Origin: DASXYG01 sp036502625
Lineage (GTDB): Bacteria; Actinomycetota; Actinomycetes; Streptosporangiales; Streptosporangiaceae
Length of the DNA stretch: 34,231 bases
Direction of reading: 5' to 3'
NCBI GenBank assembly: GCA_036502625.1
Contig: DASXYG010000001.1
Location: 1-34,231, forward strand
Shown: one piece after another, positions 7,852-14,573 of the stretch
How positions within the stretch are numbered: position 1 is the first letter of the stretch
Layout of the letters: the number at the start of each line of letters is the position of its first letter
Made by a program: the position numbers and the translations under genes
Notes under the pieces: model-generated
Seen by the model: the letters and a program-made list of their open reading frames with translations, nothing else
The model's database searches: none
What the model was told of the DNA's origin: nothing

Positions 7852-7876
7852 GGCACACCACGATTTACGCGAGCGG

Positions 7877-7975
7877 CCTGCCCACGCAGCGGCCGCGGGC
7901 ATCTGGATATGACGGGCCGAGGTACTGGCGTACCCAGTGCCTCAAGTGCCGATGGCTCTTGCGGCCCTGGGCAGG
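7877..7975 (+). ncRNA. Structured 5' leader upstream of DUF3117 (candidate cis-regulatory RNA)
   Basis: Nested complementary segments are visible. CCTGCCCA (7877-7884) pairs perfectly with TGGGCAGG (7968-7975). GGCCGC (7891-7896) pairs with GCGGCC (7961-7966). A 10-bp hairpin with one G-U pair and loop CGTAC spans 7919-7943. The 3' arm of the closing stem touches the Shine-Dalgarno region just before the ATG at 7989. I recognise no known riboswitch consensus. The fold is read by eye and is not energy-calculated. Confidence 0.35.
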
Positions 7976-7988
7976 AAGGGGATGCAGC

Positions 7989-8156
7989 ATGGCGGCGATG
8001 AAGCCGCGGACTGGCGATGGTCCGCTCGAAGTCACCAAGGAGGGCCGCGGCATCATCATGCGCGTGCCGCTCGAGGGTGGCGGGCGACTCGTCGTCGAAC
8101 TGACGCCTGACGAGGCCAGCGCCTTGGGCGACGCGCTCAAGGCCGTGGAGAGCTGA
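7989..8156 (+). CDS. DUF3117 small conserved protein
   Basis: 55 aa. The sequence from MAAMKPRTGDGPLEVTKEGR through RVPLEGGGRLVVELTPDEA is the DUF3117 family nearly unchanged. The family is small, highly conserved in actinobacteria (Rv1211 in M. tuberculosis) and of unknown function. It is probably a compact two-strand plus helix cytosolic protein. The start is ATG at 7989, preceded by GGAAGGGG at 7974-7981; upstream in-frame ATGs would add residues foreign to the family. It follows tag in gene order, as in mycobacteria, although the enoyl-CoA hydratase gene now intervenes. A strong hairpin after the stop suggests a monocistronic transcript with a long leader. Confidence 0.9.
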   Translation: MAAMKPRTGDGPLEVTKEGRGIIMRVPLEGGGRLVVELTPDEASALGDALKAVES

Positions 8157-8170
8157 TAGTGGATTCCCGG

Positions 8171-8200
8171 CGATCCCGGCGTGCCACCACGCCGGGATCG
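8171..8200 (+). terminator. Terminator hairpin after DUF3117
   Basis: A perfect 13-bp inverted repeat (8171-8183 with 8188-8200) has the loop CCAC. It lies 14 bases after the DUF3117 stop and 36 bases before pepA. There is no T-tract. Confidence 0.75.
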
Positions 8201-8235
8201 TCCGCTGCCCGGCTCCGATAGAAAGGTCGCCGACC

Positions 8236-9717
8236 GTGCCCGTCACCACCCGCATCCAGCCCGCGAGCGGCTCCGCCGGCGCATTGGCCGACGCCGCGCG
8301 CGACCACGGCGCCGACGTGGTCGCGCTCGCGGTCCGGCCAGGTGACGACGGCCCGTCCGTCGACCTCGCGGGGCTCGGCCCGCACCTCCCGGGAGACGGC
8401 GCCGCCCTGGCGTCCGTGCCGGGCCTGTCCGGCGAGGCCGGGCGGGTCACGGCCGTCCCGGTCGACCTCGGCGGGCGCACCGTACGGCTGCTGCTCACCG
8501 GCGTGGGCGATGAGTCGCCGGCCGCGCTGCGCACCGCGGGCGCCGAGCTGACACGCCGCGCGTACGACAGGTCCGTGCTGGTCACGGCCGTCGGCGCGGG
8601 TGCCGGCGCGGAGGGCGCGCAGGCGTTCGCCGAGGGTGTGCTGCTCGCGTCGTACGTCTTCACCCGCGCCAGCGAGGAGCCCGACACCGCGCCGCCCGGC
8701 GACGCCTTCGTCTTCGCCGGCGCTGACGTCCTCGACCGCGCGCGCGTCATCGCGGAGGCCACGGCGCTGGCCCGCGACCTGACGAACACCCCGTCGTCGG
8801 AGAAGAGCCCCTCCTGGATGGCCGACCAGGCGGTGCGCGTCGCCGCCGACCACGGCCTGTCCATCCGCGTGTGGGACACCGACGCGCTGCGCGCCGACGG
8901 CTACGGCGGCATCCTCGGCGTCGGCATGGGCTCGGCGACGCCGCCGCGCCTGGTCGAGCTGCGCTACGAGCCCGCCGACCCGGATCGCCACGTCGTGCTG
9001 GTCGGCAAGGGCATCACGTACGACTCCGGCGGCCTGTCGCTGAAGCCGCCCACCGCGATGGACACCATGAAGACCGACATGGCCGGCGGCGCCGCGGTGA
9101 TCGGCGCGATGAGCGCGCTGGCCGGGCTCGGCGTGCGGGCGCGGGTCACCGGCCTGGTGCCGCTCGCGGAGAACATGCCGTCCGGCTCGGCGCTGCGCCC
9201 CGGCGACGTCATCACCCATTACGGCGGCCGCACGACCGAGGTGCTGAACACCGACGCCGAGGGCCGGCTCGTGCTGGCCGACGCCCTGGTGCGCGCCGAC
9301 CGCGACCTCCACGCCGACGTCGTGGTCGACGTCGCGACGCTGACCGGCGCGGCGAAGGTCGCGCTCGGCGTCGCCACGGCCGCGCTCTACACCGACGACG
9401 ACGCCCTGGCCGCCGCGTTCGCCGAGGCGTCACGCGCGAGCGGCGAGAAGCTGTGGCGGATGCCGCTGACCGACGACTACCGCTTCGTCCTCGACTCCCC
9501 CGTGGCCGACATGGCGAACGTCGCGGCCTCGCGGGCGTCGGGCCCGGCCGGGTCGATCGAGGCGGCGCTGTTCCTGCGGGAGTTCACCGGCGGCCGCCCG
9601 TGGGTGCACCTCGACGCCGCGGGCCCGGCCCGTACGACCAAGGCCAAGGGCGAGCTGTCGCGCGGCGCCACCGGCTGGGGCGCGCGGCTGTTCCTGACCT
9701 GGCTGACGTCGCGCTGA
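8236..9717 (+). CDS. pepA: Leucyl aminopeptidase (M17 family)
   Basis: 493 aa, normal length for M17 peptidases. It removes N-terminal residues from peptides with two metal ions in the cytosol, usually as a hexamer. Catalytic motifs are intact: GKGITYDSGGLSLKP with Lys258 and Asp263, the KTDMAGGAAV segment, and NTDAEGRLVLADAL at residues 338-351 with Asp340, Glu342 and Arg344. The N-terminal ~170 residues are the regulatory macro-like domain. The start is GTG at 8236 with AGAAAGG upstream. It stands alone between a terminator and a convergent gene. Confidence 0.95.
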   Translation: MPVTTRIQPASGSAGALADAARDHGADVVALAVRPGDDGPSVDLAGLGPHLPGDGAALASVPGLSGEAGRVTAVPVDLGGRTVRLLLTGVGDESPAALRTAGAELTRRAYDRSVLVTAVGAGAGAEGAQAFAEGVLLASYVFTRASEEPDTAPPGDAFVFAGADVLDRARVIAEATALARDLTNTPSSEKSPSWMADQAVRVAADHGLSIRVWDTDALRADGYGGILGVGMGSATPPRLVELRYEPADPDRHVVLVGKGITYDSGGLSLKPPTAMDTMKTDMAGGAAVIGAMSALAGLGVRARVTGLVPLAENMPSGSALRPGDVITHYGGRTTEVLNTDAEGRLVLADALVRADRDLHADVVVDVATLTGAAKVALGVATAALYTDDDALAAAFAEASRASGEKLWRMPLTDDYRFVLDSPVADMANVAASRASGPAGSIEAALFLREFTGGRPWVHLDAAGPARTTKAKGELSRGATGWGARLFLTWLTSR

Positions 9718-9730
9718 CCGCCCGGCGCGG

Positions 9731-11017
9731 CTACTGAGCCATGGTCAGGTCGCGGGTGCGCGCCAGGTCGGGGCGGTCGGCGTACACCTCGGCCGCCACA
9801 CCGACGAGGCCCTCGCGGACGACGACCGTCCCGCCGGAGACCGTGACCGGGGCGGGGTTGTCCCTGATCCGGAAGCCGAGCCGCCATTGGGTGACCTGCT
9901 CGCCGGTGCGGAGGTCGAACTCGTGGAGGACGTCCGTGCCGAGGCTCGTGTAGAAGCGGCCGTCGGCTATGGCGGCGACCCTGGCGGACTGGCCGAAATC
10001 GGAGACGGTGGCGCCGCGTTCGGCAGGGGCGGCCGGCGTGGTCCACAGCGGCTTCCCGCTGGCGGTGTCGTTCGCGCAGAGGCCGAGGCTCTTGCCGTCC
10101 AGGCATTCGCTGATCCGCGTGCCGCCGCTGAACGCCAGCGTCCACTGGCCCTTCGTGGCGCGATGCCGCACGACCGCGCCGGTCGCCGGGTCGAGGAGGG
10201 TGTACGCGCCGCCGGTCGCGACGGCCGCGCGCCCGCCGCCGGCGTCGAGCGCCGCGGTCTTCTCCCGGTCGCCGAGCGACGTGCCGGGCAGCAGGCGGGT
10301 GAGCTTCTCGTCCCAGAGCCCGCGGCCGGTCGCGAGGTCGACGCCGTGCAGGGCGCCGTCGTTGCCGCAGCCGATGACCAGGGTGCCGCCGGCGACCGCG
10401 GTGGTCCGCCGGAGGGCGTCGCACGAGTAGTCGGCGTTCCAGCGGGTGCCGCCGGTCGCCGGGTCCAGCCCGCGCACCGTCATGTGCCCGTCCTCGTCGT
10501 CGGCGACGAGCACCACGACCGATCCCGTGACGATGGCGCGTTCGAGGGGGAAGCCGCCGTACGCCTTCCGCGACCAGACCACCGCGCCGGTGCGCACATG
10601 GATCCTGCTGAGGTAGTCGTTGCCGTCCACGTACACGTCGCCGGTCCGCTGGTCCAGGCCGATCGGCTCGGAACGCTTCTCCTTGGCGTACTCCCAGTAC
10701 GTGCGGCCGGTGGCGATGTCGACCGCCCGGGTGTGCATGTCGGCGCCGCCGAAGATCTGCGCGAACCCGTTGATCGCGACCCCGCCGTACACCTGCGCCA
10801 TGCTGGGCGGTTCCGTCACCGTGGCCACCCGCTGCGGGGCACGCGCCGGCGGGCGTGCGGCGAGCGCGCGCGGGAACGGGCCGTACGGGCCGGAGACGCC
10901 GTCGCCGAGCAGCACACGCGCCCCCACCGCGGCCGCCGCGAGGACGACCACCACCAGCGGGATCAGCACGCGCGGCCGCCACAGCCACCGGCGCGCCCCC
11001 GCCCACCTGCCAGACAT
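9731..11017 (-). CDS. Membrane-anchored PQQ-binding-like beta-propeller protein
   Basis: 428 aa. The arginine/tryptophan-rich N-terminus leads into one transmembrane segment (about residues 17-38). The remaining ~390 residues contain blade-like repeats of the PQQ/quinoprotein-alcohol-dehydrogenase type: DIATGRTYWEYAK, LDPATGGTRWNAD, VDLATGRGLWDEK, DLRTGEQVTQWR. Such single-anchor propellers usually scaffold or sense outside the membrane; the real PQQ enzymes have extra catalytic residues that I do not see. The start is ATG at 11017 with GGAAAGGG upstream. A possible -10 TAGGAT lies at 11057-11062. Its location next to the sigE envelope-stress block is suggestive only. Confidence 0.75.
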   Translation of the reverse strand: MSGRWAGARRWLWRPRVLIPLVVVVLAAAAVGARVLLGDGVSGPYGPFPRALAARPPARAPQRVATVTEPPSMAQVYGGVAINGFAQIFGGADMHTRAVDIATGRTYWEYAKEKRSEPIGLDQRTGDVYVDGNDYLSRIHVRTGAVVWSRKAYGGFPLERAIVTGSVVVLVADDEDGHMTVRGLDPATGGTRWNADYSCDALRRTTAVAGGTLVIGCGNDGALHGVDLATGRGLWDEKLTRLLPGTSLGDREKTAALDAGGGRAAVATGGAYTLLDPATGAVVRHRATKGQWTLAFSGGTRISECLDGKSLGLCANDTASGKPLWTTPAAPAERGATVSDFGQSARVAAIADGRFYTSLGTDVLHEFDLRTGEQVTQWRLGFRIRDNPAPVTVSGGTVVVREGLVGVAAEVYADRPDLARTRDLTMAQ

Positions 11018-11081
11018 CGGCGGCCCTTTCCGACATACGGGTATCTGCGAGCCGGAATCCTAGCGGGCGCGGAAGGTGGGT

Positions 11082-11693
11082 CTAGGCGCGCTTCACCGCG
11101 GTCAGCAGGCCCTGCCCGGTGGGCAGCAGCGCGGGGATGAGGCGTTCGTCCTCACGCACGCCGCGGACCAGCTCTCGTACGGCCGAGGTCTCGGTGTCGT
11201 CCTGGCCGGGGTCGGCCACGCTGTCGCCGCCGAGGGCGTCGTCGAACGCCAGCACACCGCCCGGGCGCAGCAGCCGCAGCGCCTCGGTGAGGTATTCGGG
11301 GTACTCCCGCTTGGCGGCGTCGCAGAACACCAGGTCGTAGCCGCCGTCGGTGAGGCGCGGCAGGACGTCGAGCGCGCGGCCCCCGATCAGCCGCATGCGG
11401 TTGGCCGCGAAGCCGTCGCCGACGAACGTCTCGCGCGCGAGACGCTGGTGCTCGGGCTCGACGTCGACCGTGGTCAGGATGCCGTCGGCGCGCATGCCGC
11501 GCAGCAGCCACAGGCCCGACACCCCGCACCCGGTGCCGATCTCCACGACGGCGCGCGCCTCGATCGCGGCCGCGAGCAGCCGGAGCGTCGCGCCCGCGTC
11601 GGCGGTGACCGGCTCCGCGCCGAACTCCTCCGCGCGGCGGCGGGCGGCCAGCAGCGTCTCATCTTCGAGCGGATAGTCCGCTACATAGGCCAA
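11082..11693 (-). CDS. SAM-dependent O-methyltransferase (family 3)
   Basis: 203 aa, class I methyltransferase of the catechol/caffeoyl-CoA O-methyltransferase type. Motif I is VVEIGTGCGVSGLWLL; acidic metal/SAM residues lie in TVDVEPEH, VFCDAAKREYPEY and LAFDDAL. It is the ortholog of Rv1220c, which is divergent from sigE in mycobacteria exactly as here. The start is TTG at 11693 with GGGAGG five bases upstream; no ATG or GTG alternative keeps the N-terminal helix. The methyl acceptor is unknown. It shares the 290-bp divergent region with sigE. Confidence 0.88.
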   Translation of the reverse strand: MAYVADYPLEDETLLAARRRAEEFGAEPVTADAGATLRLLAAAIEARAVVEIGTGCGVSGLWLLRGMRADGILTTVDVEPEHQRLARETFVGDGFAANRMRLIGGRALDVLPRLTDGGYDLVFCDAAKREYPEYLTEALRLLRPGGVLAFDDALGGDSVADPGQDDTETSAVRELVRGVREDERLIPALLPTGQGLLTAVKRA

Positions 11694-11807
11694 CGTGGCC
11701 TCCCGACTGGCGATGATGCCCCCCTAGCATCCGGCGGAGCGCGTGCCGTGGACGGCGCGTGCTCCCTCTGACGTGCTGAATCCTAGTGTGAAACCGGTCG
11801 GCTATGG

Positions 11808-11838
11808 GCCATCTGAGGGGCGTCCGCGCCATCTGGGG
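11808..11838. repeat. Two direct repeats GCCATCTGRGG, 20 bp apart
   Basis: GCCATCTGAGG (11808-11818) and GCCATCTGGGG (11828-11838) start exactly 20 bp apart, about two helical turns, upstream of the sigE promoter. A third copy occurs at 12622-12632 at the start of rseA. This could be an operator for an unknown regulator of the divergent region, or chance. Confidence 0.3.
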
Positions 11839-11871
11839 TGGGATGGGCCACGTCACGTACGACCGGGGCCG

Positions 11872-11897
11872 GGAACGGTCTGGTCCTCCAGCGCGTT
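11872..11897 (+). promoter_or_regulatory. ECF-type promoter of sigE (GGAAC - 17 - CGTT)
   Basis: GGAAC at 11872-11876 and CGTT at 11894-11897 are 17 bases apart. This matches the GGAAC...GTT promoters known for SigE-type ECF factors, so sigE is probably autoregulated. The leader to the first start would be about 80 bases. Confidence 0.65.
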
Positions 11898-11982
11898 GCA
11901 CCTCAGAAGAACGACGTCCAGCGTATGACCGTGGGCTCCGCCCGCAGTGGGTTGCGGCGTCGTGCTGACGCGGAGGAGAGTC

Positions 11983-12618
11983 ATGGTGATGACCGCGGGG
12001 GGTCACCCAAAGGAGGCGCGCGTGGCAGACCGCGACCGGTCGCCGGCCACGGCCGACTGGACGCCGCCAAGCTGGGACGAAGTGGTGCGTACGCACTCGG
12101 CGCGGGTCTATCGGCTCGCATACCGGCTCACCGGCAATCCGCACGACGCGGAGGACCTCACGCAGGAGGTCTTCGTCCGCGTCTTCCGATCCCTGTCCAG
12201 CTACACCCCGGGTACGTTCGAGGGCTGGCTGCACCGGATCACCACGAACCTCTTCCTCGACATGGCGCGCCGGCGGGCGCGCATCCGTTTCGAGGGCCTC
12301 GCCGATGACGCCGCCGAGCGGATGGGCGGCCGCGAGCCGACCCCCCAGCAGGCGTACGACGACACCCACTTCGACTACGACGTGCAGCGCGCGCTCGACG
12401 AACTCGCGCCCGAGTTCCGCGCCGCCGTCGTGCTGTGCGACATCGAGGGCCTGTCGTACGAGGAGATCGCGGCCACGCTCGGCGTCAAGCTCGGCACCGT
12501 CCGCAGCCGCATCCACCGCGGGCGCGCACAGCTTCGCGCGGCGCTGGACCACCGGCGCCCGCGCACGATCCCCACACTGACCGTGGACAACGGAGCTTCC
12601 CAGGAGATGGAGGGATGA
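11983..12618 (+). CDS. sigE: ECF RNA polymerase sigma factor SigE
   Basis: 211 aa from ATG 11983, or 198 aa from GTG 12022. It directs RNA polymerase to envelope and oxidative stress promoters. Sigma region 2 is at AYRLTGNPHDAEDLTQEVFV, and region 4 at YEEIAATLGVKLGTVRSRI, the helix-turn-helix. Context identifies it as SigE: methyltransferase upstream, rseA, htrA and tatB downstream, as in M. tuberculosis Rv1220c-Rv1224. Both starts have excellent ribosome binding sites: GGAGGAG at 11972-11978 for the ATG and AAAGGAGG at 12009-12016 for the GTG. The stop overlaps the rseA start (ATGA), coupling sigma and anti-sigma synthesis. Confidence 0.93.
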   Translation: MVMTAGGHPKEARVADRDRSPATADWTPPSWDEVVRTHSARVYRLAYRLTGNPHDAEDLTQEVFVRVFRSLSSYTPGTFEGWLHRITTNLFLDMARRRARIRFEGLADDAAERMGGREPTPQQAYDDTHFDYDVQRALDELAPEFRAAVVLCDIEGLSYEEIAATLGVKLGTVRSRIHRGRAQLRAALDHRRPRTIPTLTVDNGASQEMEG

Positions 12619-13364
12619 TGGGCCATCTGGGGGAGCGCCTGACCGCGCTCATCGACGGCGAGCTCGGCCACACCGAGCGCGACCGCGCGTTCAAGCATCT
12701 GGCCTCCTGCGACGCCTGTCGCGCCGAGGCCGACGCGCTGCGCCGCCTGAAGCGACGGATCGGCGCCCTGTCGGAGCCCCGGCCGTCCGGCGACCTCATG
12801 GGCGCCCTGTTCGGCCTCGCCGACCCCGGCGAACCGCTCGCGCCGCCTCCACCGCGCCGGCTCACGTCCGCCAACCTGCCGCTCGAGGCCGAGCTGTACG
12901 GCATCGACGCGCTGCGCCCCGCCGACGACACCCCCGGCAGGTCGCTGCCGCCGGCCGCCGCCGCGGCCGCGTTCCTCGGCCTGACCGGCAACGAGCCGCT
13001 CGGCAGCCGCCCTTTCGGGCACGGCCCGGCGCTCGGCGACGGCGTCGCGCTCGGTGACGGCTCGGCCGTCGCCATCGGCCACGCCCCGATGAGCCGTGGG
13101 CTGCGCGTCCGGGCCCGCAACGTGATGCTGGGCGCGGCCGCCGCCGCGGCCATCGCGGTCGGCACGGCCTTCTTCGTCGGCGGCGACGACGACTCCGCGC
13201 CGATGATCACCCCGCCGATCGACATGTACGCCGCGGAGCACGCCAGCACCTCCGGCGACCTCGTGCTCACCACGAACCCGTCCGGCGGCGGCGCACCCGC
13301 GGCGCCGGTGTACGCGCACCGTACGCAGACGCAGTACCTCGCGCCCGCCGCCTACCAGCCGTGA
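12615..13364 (+). CDS. rseA: Zinc-finger anti-sigma factor RseA
   Basis: 249 aa. It binds and silences SigE until a signal releases it. The N-terminal anti-sigma domain carries the ZAS motif His28-x3-Cys32-x2-Cys35 (HLASCDAC). A proline/alanine-rich linker follows, then one likely transmembrane segment at about residues 168-190. A ~60-residue tail would lie outside the membrane. It is longer than the mycobacterial homolog, and the transmembrane segment fits a membrane-spanning anti-sigma factor cleaved on signal. The start is ATG 12615 or 12618, overlapping the sigE stop, with GGAGG before it. The stop overlaps the next gene (GTGA). Confidence 0.9.
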   Translation: MMGHLGERLTALIDGELGHTERDRAFKHLASCDACRAEADALRRLKRRIGALSEPRPSGDLMGALFGLADPGEPLAPPPPRRLTSANLPLEAELYGIDALRPADDTPGRSLPPAAAAAAFLGLTGNEPLGSRPFGHGPALGDGVALGDGSAVAIGHAPMSRGLRVRARNVMLGAAAAAAIAVGTAFFVGGDDDSAPMITPPIDMYAAEHASTSGDLVLTTNPSGGGAPAAPVYAHRTQTQYLAPAAYQP

Positions 13365-14470
13365 CCACGGCAGGGGGGCGCAGCCTGCCCCGCCTGGCCG
13401 GGGCCGTGCTGCTCATGGCGACCCTGCTGACCGTCCTGTTCGTCACGCCCGCGCCGGGCTCGGCGGCCGTACGACAGGCGCCCGCCGACAGTGACGACGC
13501 CGCGCTGAAGCTCCTCCAGCGGTCCGCCGACGCCGCGCGTACGTGCCCGTACACCGGGGTCCAGTTCATCTCCGCGTGGAGCGGCACCGGCACGTCCACG
13601 TCAGTCGTGGACGTCACGCACCACCCGGGGCACGGCACGATGATGCGCGTCCGCGGCACGGGGAACGAGCCGTCCGGCGGCGCGTACGTCCTGGACGACC
13701 CCAGCCAGGCGCAGGCGCCCGCGGGCGGGCTTTCCGGGCCGACCGACGAGCAACTGTGGCTGCTCGGCCGCAACTACACCGTGCACCCCGCCCCTGAGGG
13801 CACCGTCGGCGCGGACGACACCGTGGGCGGCCGTGCGGCGCGCGTCGTGGAGGTGCGCCGCCGTGACGGCTCCGTCGCGGCGCGGTTCTGGATCGACAAG
13901 GCCGAGAACCTGCTGCTGCGCCGCGAGATCTTCGACTCCTCGGGGCGGCTCGTCCAGGCCAGCGCGTTCGTGTCCGTGGAGCTGCACGGCGGCGACATGG
14001 CCGCGGCCGCCACGGAGCCGCGGCCGCCGTGGGGCGACCGGCTGCGTACGGCCGACATCACCCGGCTGCGCCGCGCCGGCTGGACCATCCCGGCGTCGCT
14101 GCCCGGCGGGCTGTCGCTGTACGACGCGCGGCGCGGCGGTGGCCCGTCCGCCCCGGTTCTGCACCTCGGCTACTCCGACGGGCTGTCCGTGGTGTCGCTG
14201 TTCGTGCAGCGCGGGCGGCTCGACGACGCGCGGCTGGGCGGCTGGCGCCGGGTGGAGCGGCACCGCAGCGTCATGTACGTCTCGGGTACCGTGCAGCAGC
14301 GGCTGGCCTGGGCGGCGCGCGGCCACGTCTACACCGTGTTCGCCGACGCCCCGGGCGACGTCACCGCGAAGGTGGTGGCCGCGCTCCCGCACGAGTCGCG
14401 CCCCGGTTTCTGGACGCGCATAGGCCACGGCCTCACCCGAGTGGTCTCATGGTTGAACCCGTTCGCGTGA
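13361..14470 (+). CDS. MucB/RseB-like exported sigma-regulator protein
   Basis: 369 aa. A signal sequence or N-terminal anchor is visible at about residues 10-36 (LAGAVLLMATLLTVLFVTPA, ending near AAVRQAP). The body resembles the MucB/RseB N-terminal fold: ALKLLQRSADAARTCPYTGV, then beta-rich sequence with RAARVVEVRRRDGSVAARFW, WIDKAENLLLRREIF and a C-terminal sensor-like region. In proteobacteria RseB binds outer-membrane signals and shields RseA from proteolysis. A similar role on the outside of this membrane is inferred from homology and gene order. Translation starts at GTG 13361 overlapping the rseA stop. No such gene lies in the equivalent M. tuberculosis locus. Confidence 0.8.
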   Translation: MTTAGGRSLPRLAGAVLLMATLLTVLFVTPAPGSAAVRQAPADSDDAALKLLQRSADAARTCPYTGVQFISAWSGTGTSTSVVDVTHHPGHGTMMRVRGTGNEPSGGAYVLDDPSQAQAPAGGLSGPTDEQLWLLGRNYTVHPAPEGTVGADDTVGGRAARVVEVRRRDGSVAARFWIDKAENLLLRREIFDSSGRLVQASAFVSVELHGGDMAAAATEPRPPWGDRLRTADITRLRRAGWTIPASLPGGLSLYDARRGGGPSAPVLHLGYSDGLSVVSLFVQRGRLDDARLGGWRRVERHRSVMYVSGTVQQRLAWAARGHVYTVFADAPGDVTAKVVAALPHESRPGFWTRIGHGLTRVVSWLNPFA

Positions 14471-14573
14471 AATGTCGCGGTGGCGGGTAACTTGACGCCC
14501 GCCTTATGCGATACGGGGCACCATAAGGGATGACGATCGGCGCCGACCGCCTCCCCGCCGGGCAAGGAGACAG

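Noticed and set aside
8236..9717. Duplicate reading of pepA in another plus frame.
   Set aside because: The alternative frame gives arginine-rich sequence; the M17 motifs lie only in the annotated frame.
14492..14527. TTGACG and the CTTATG/CATAAG inverted repeat before htrA considered as a defined promoter and operator.
   Set aside because: No -10 at a suitable distance from TTGACG, and a 6-bp inverted repeat is too short to be convincing.
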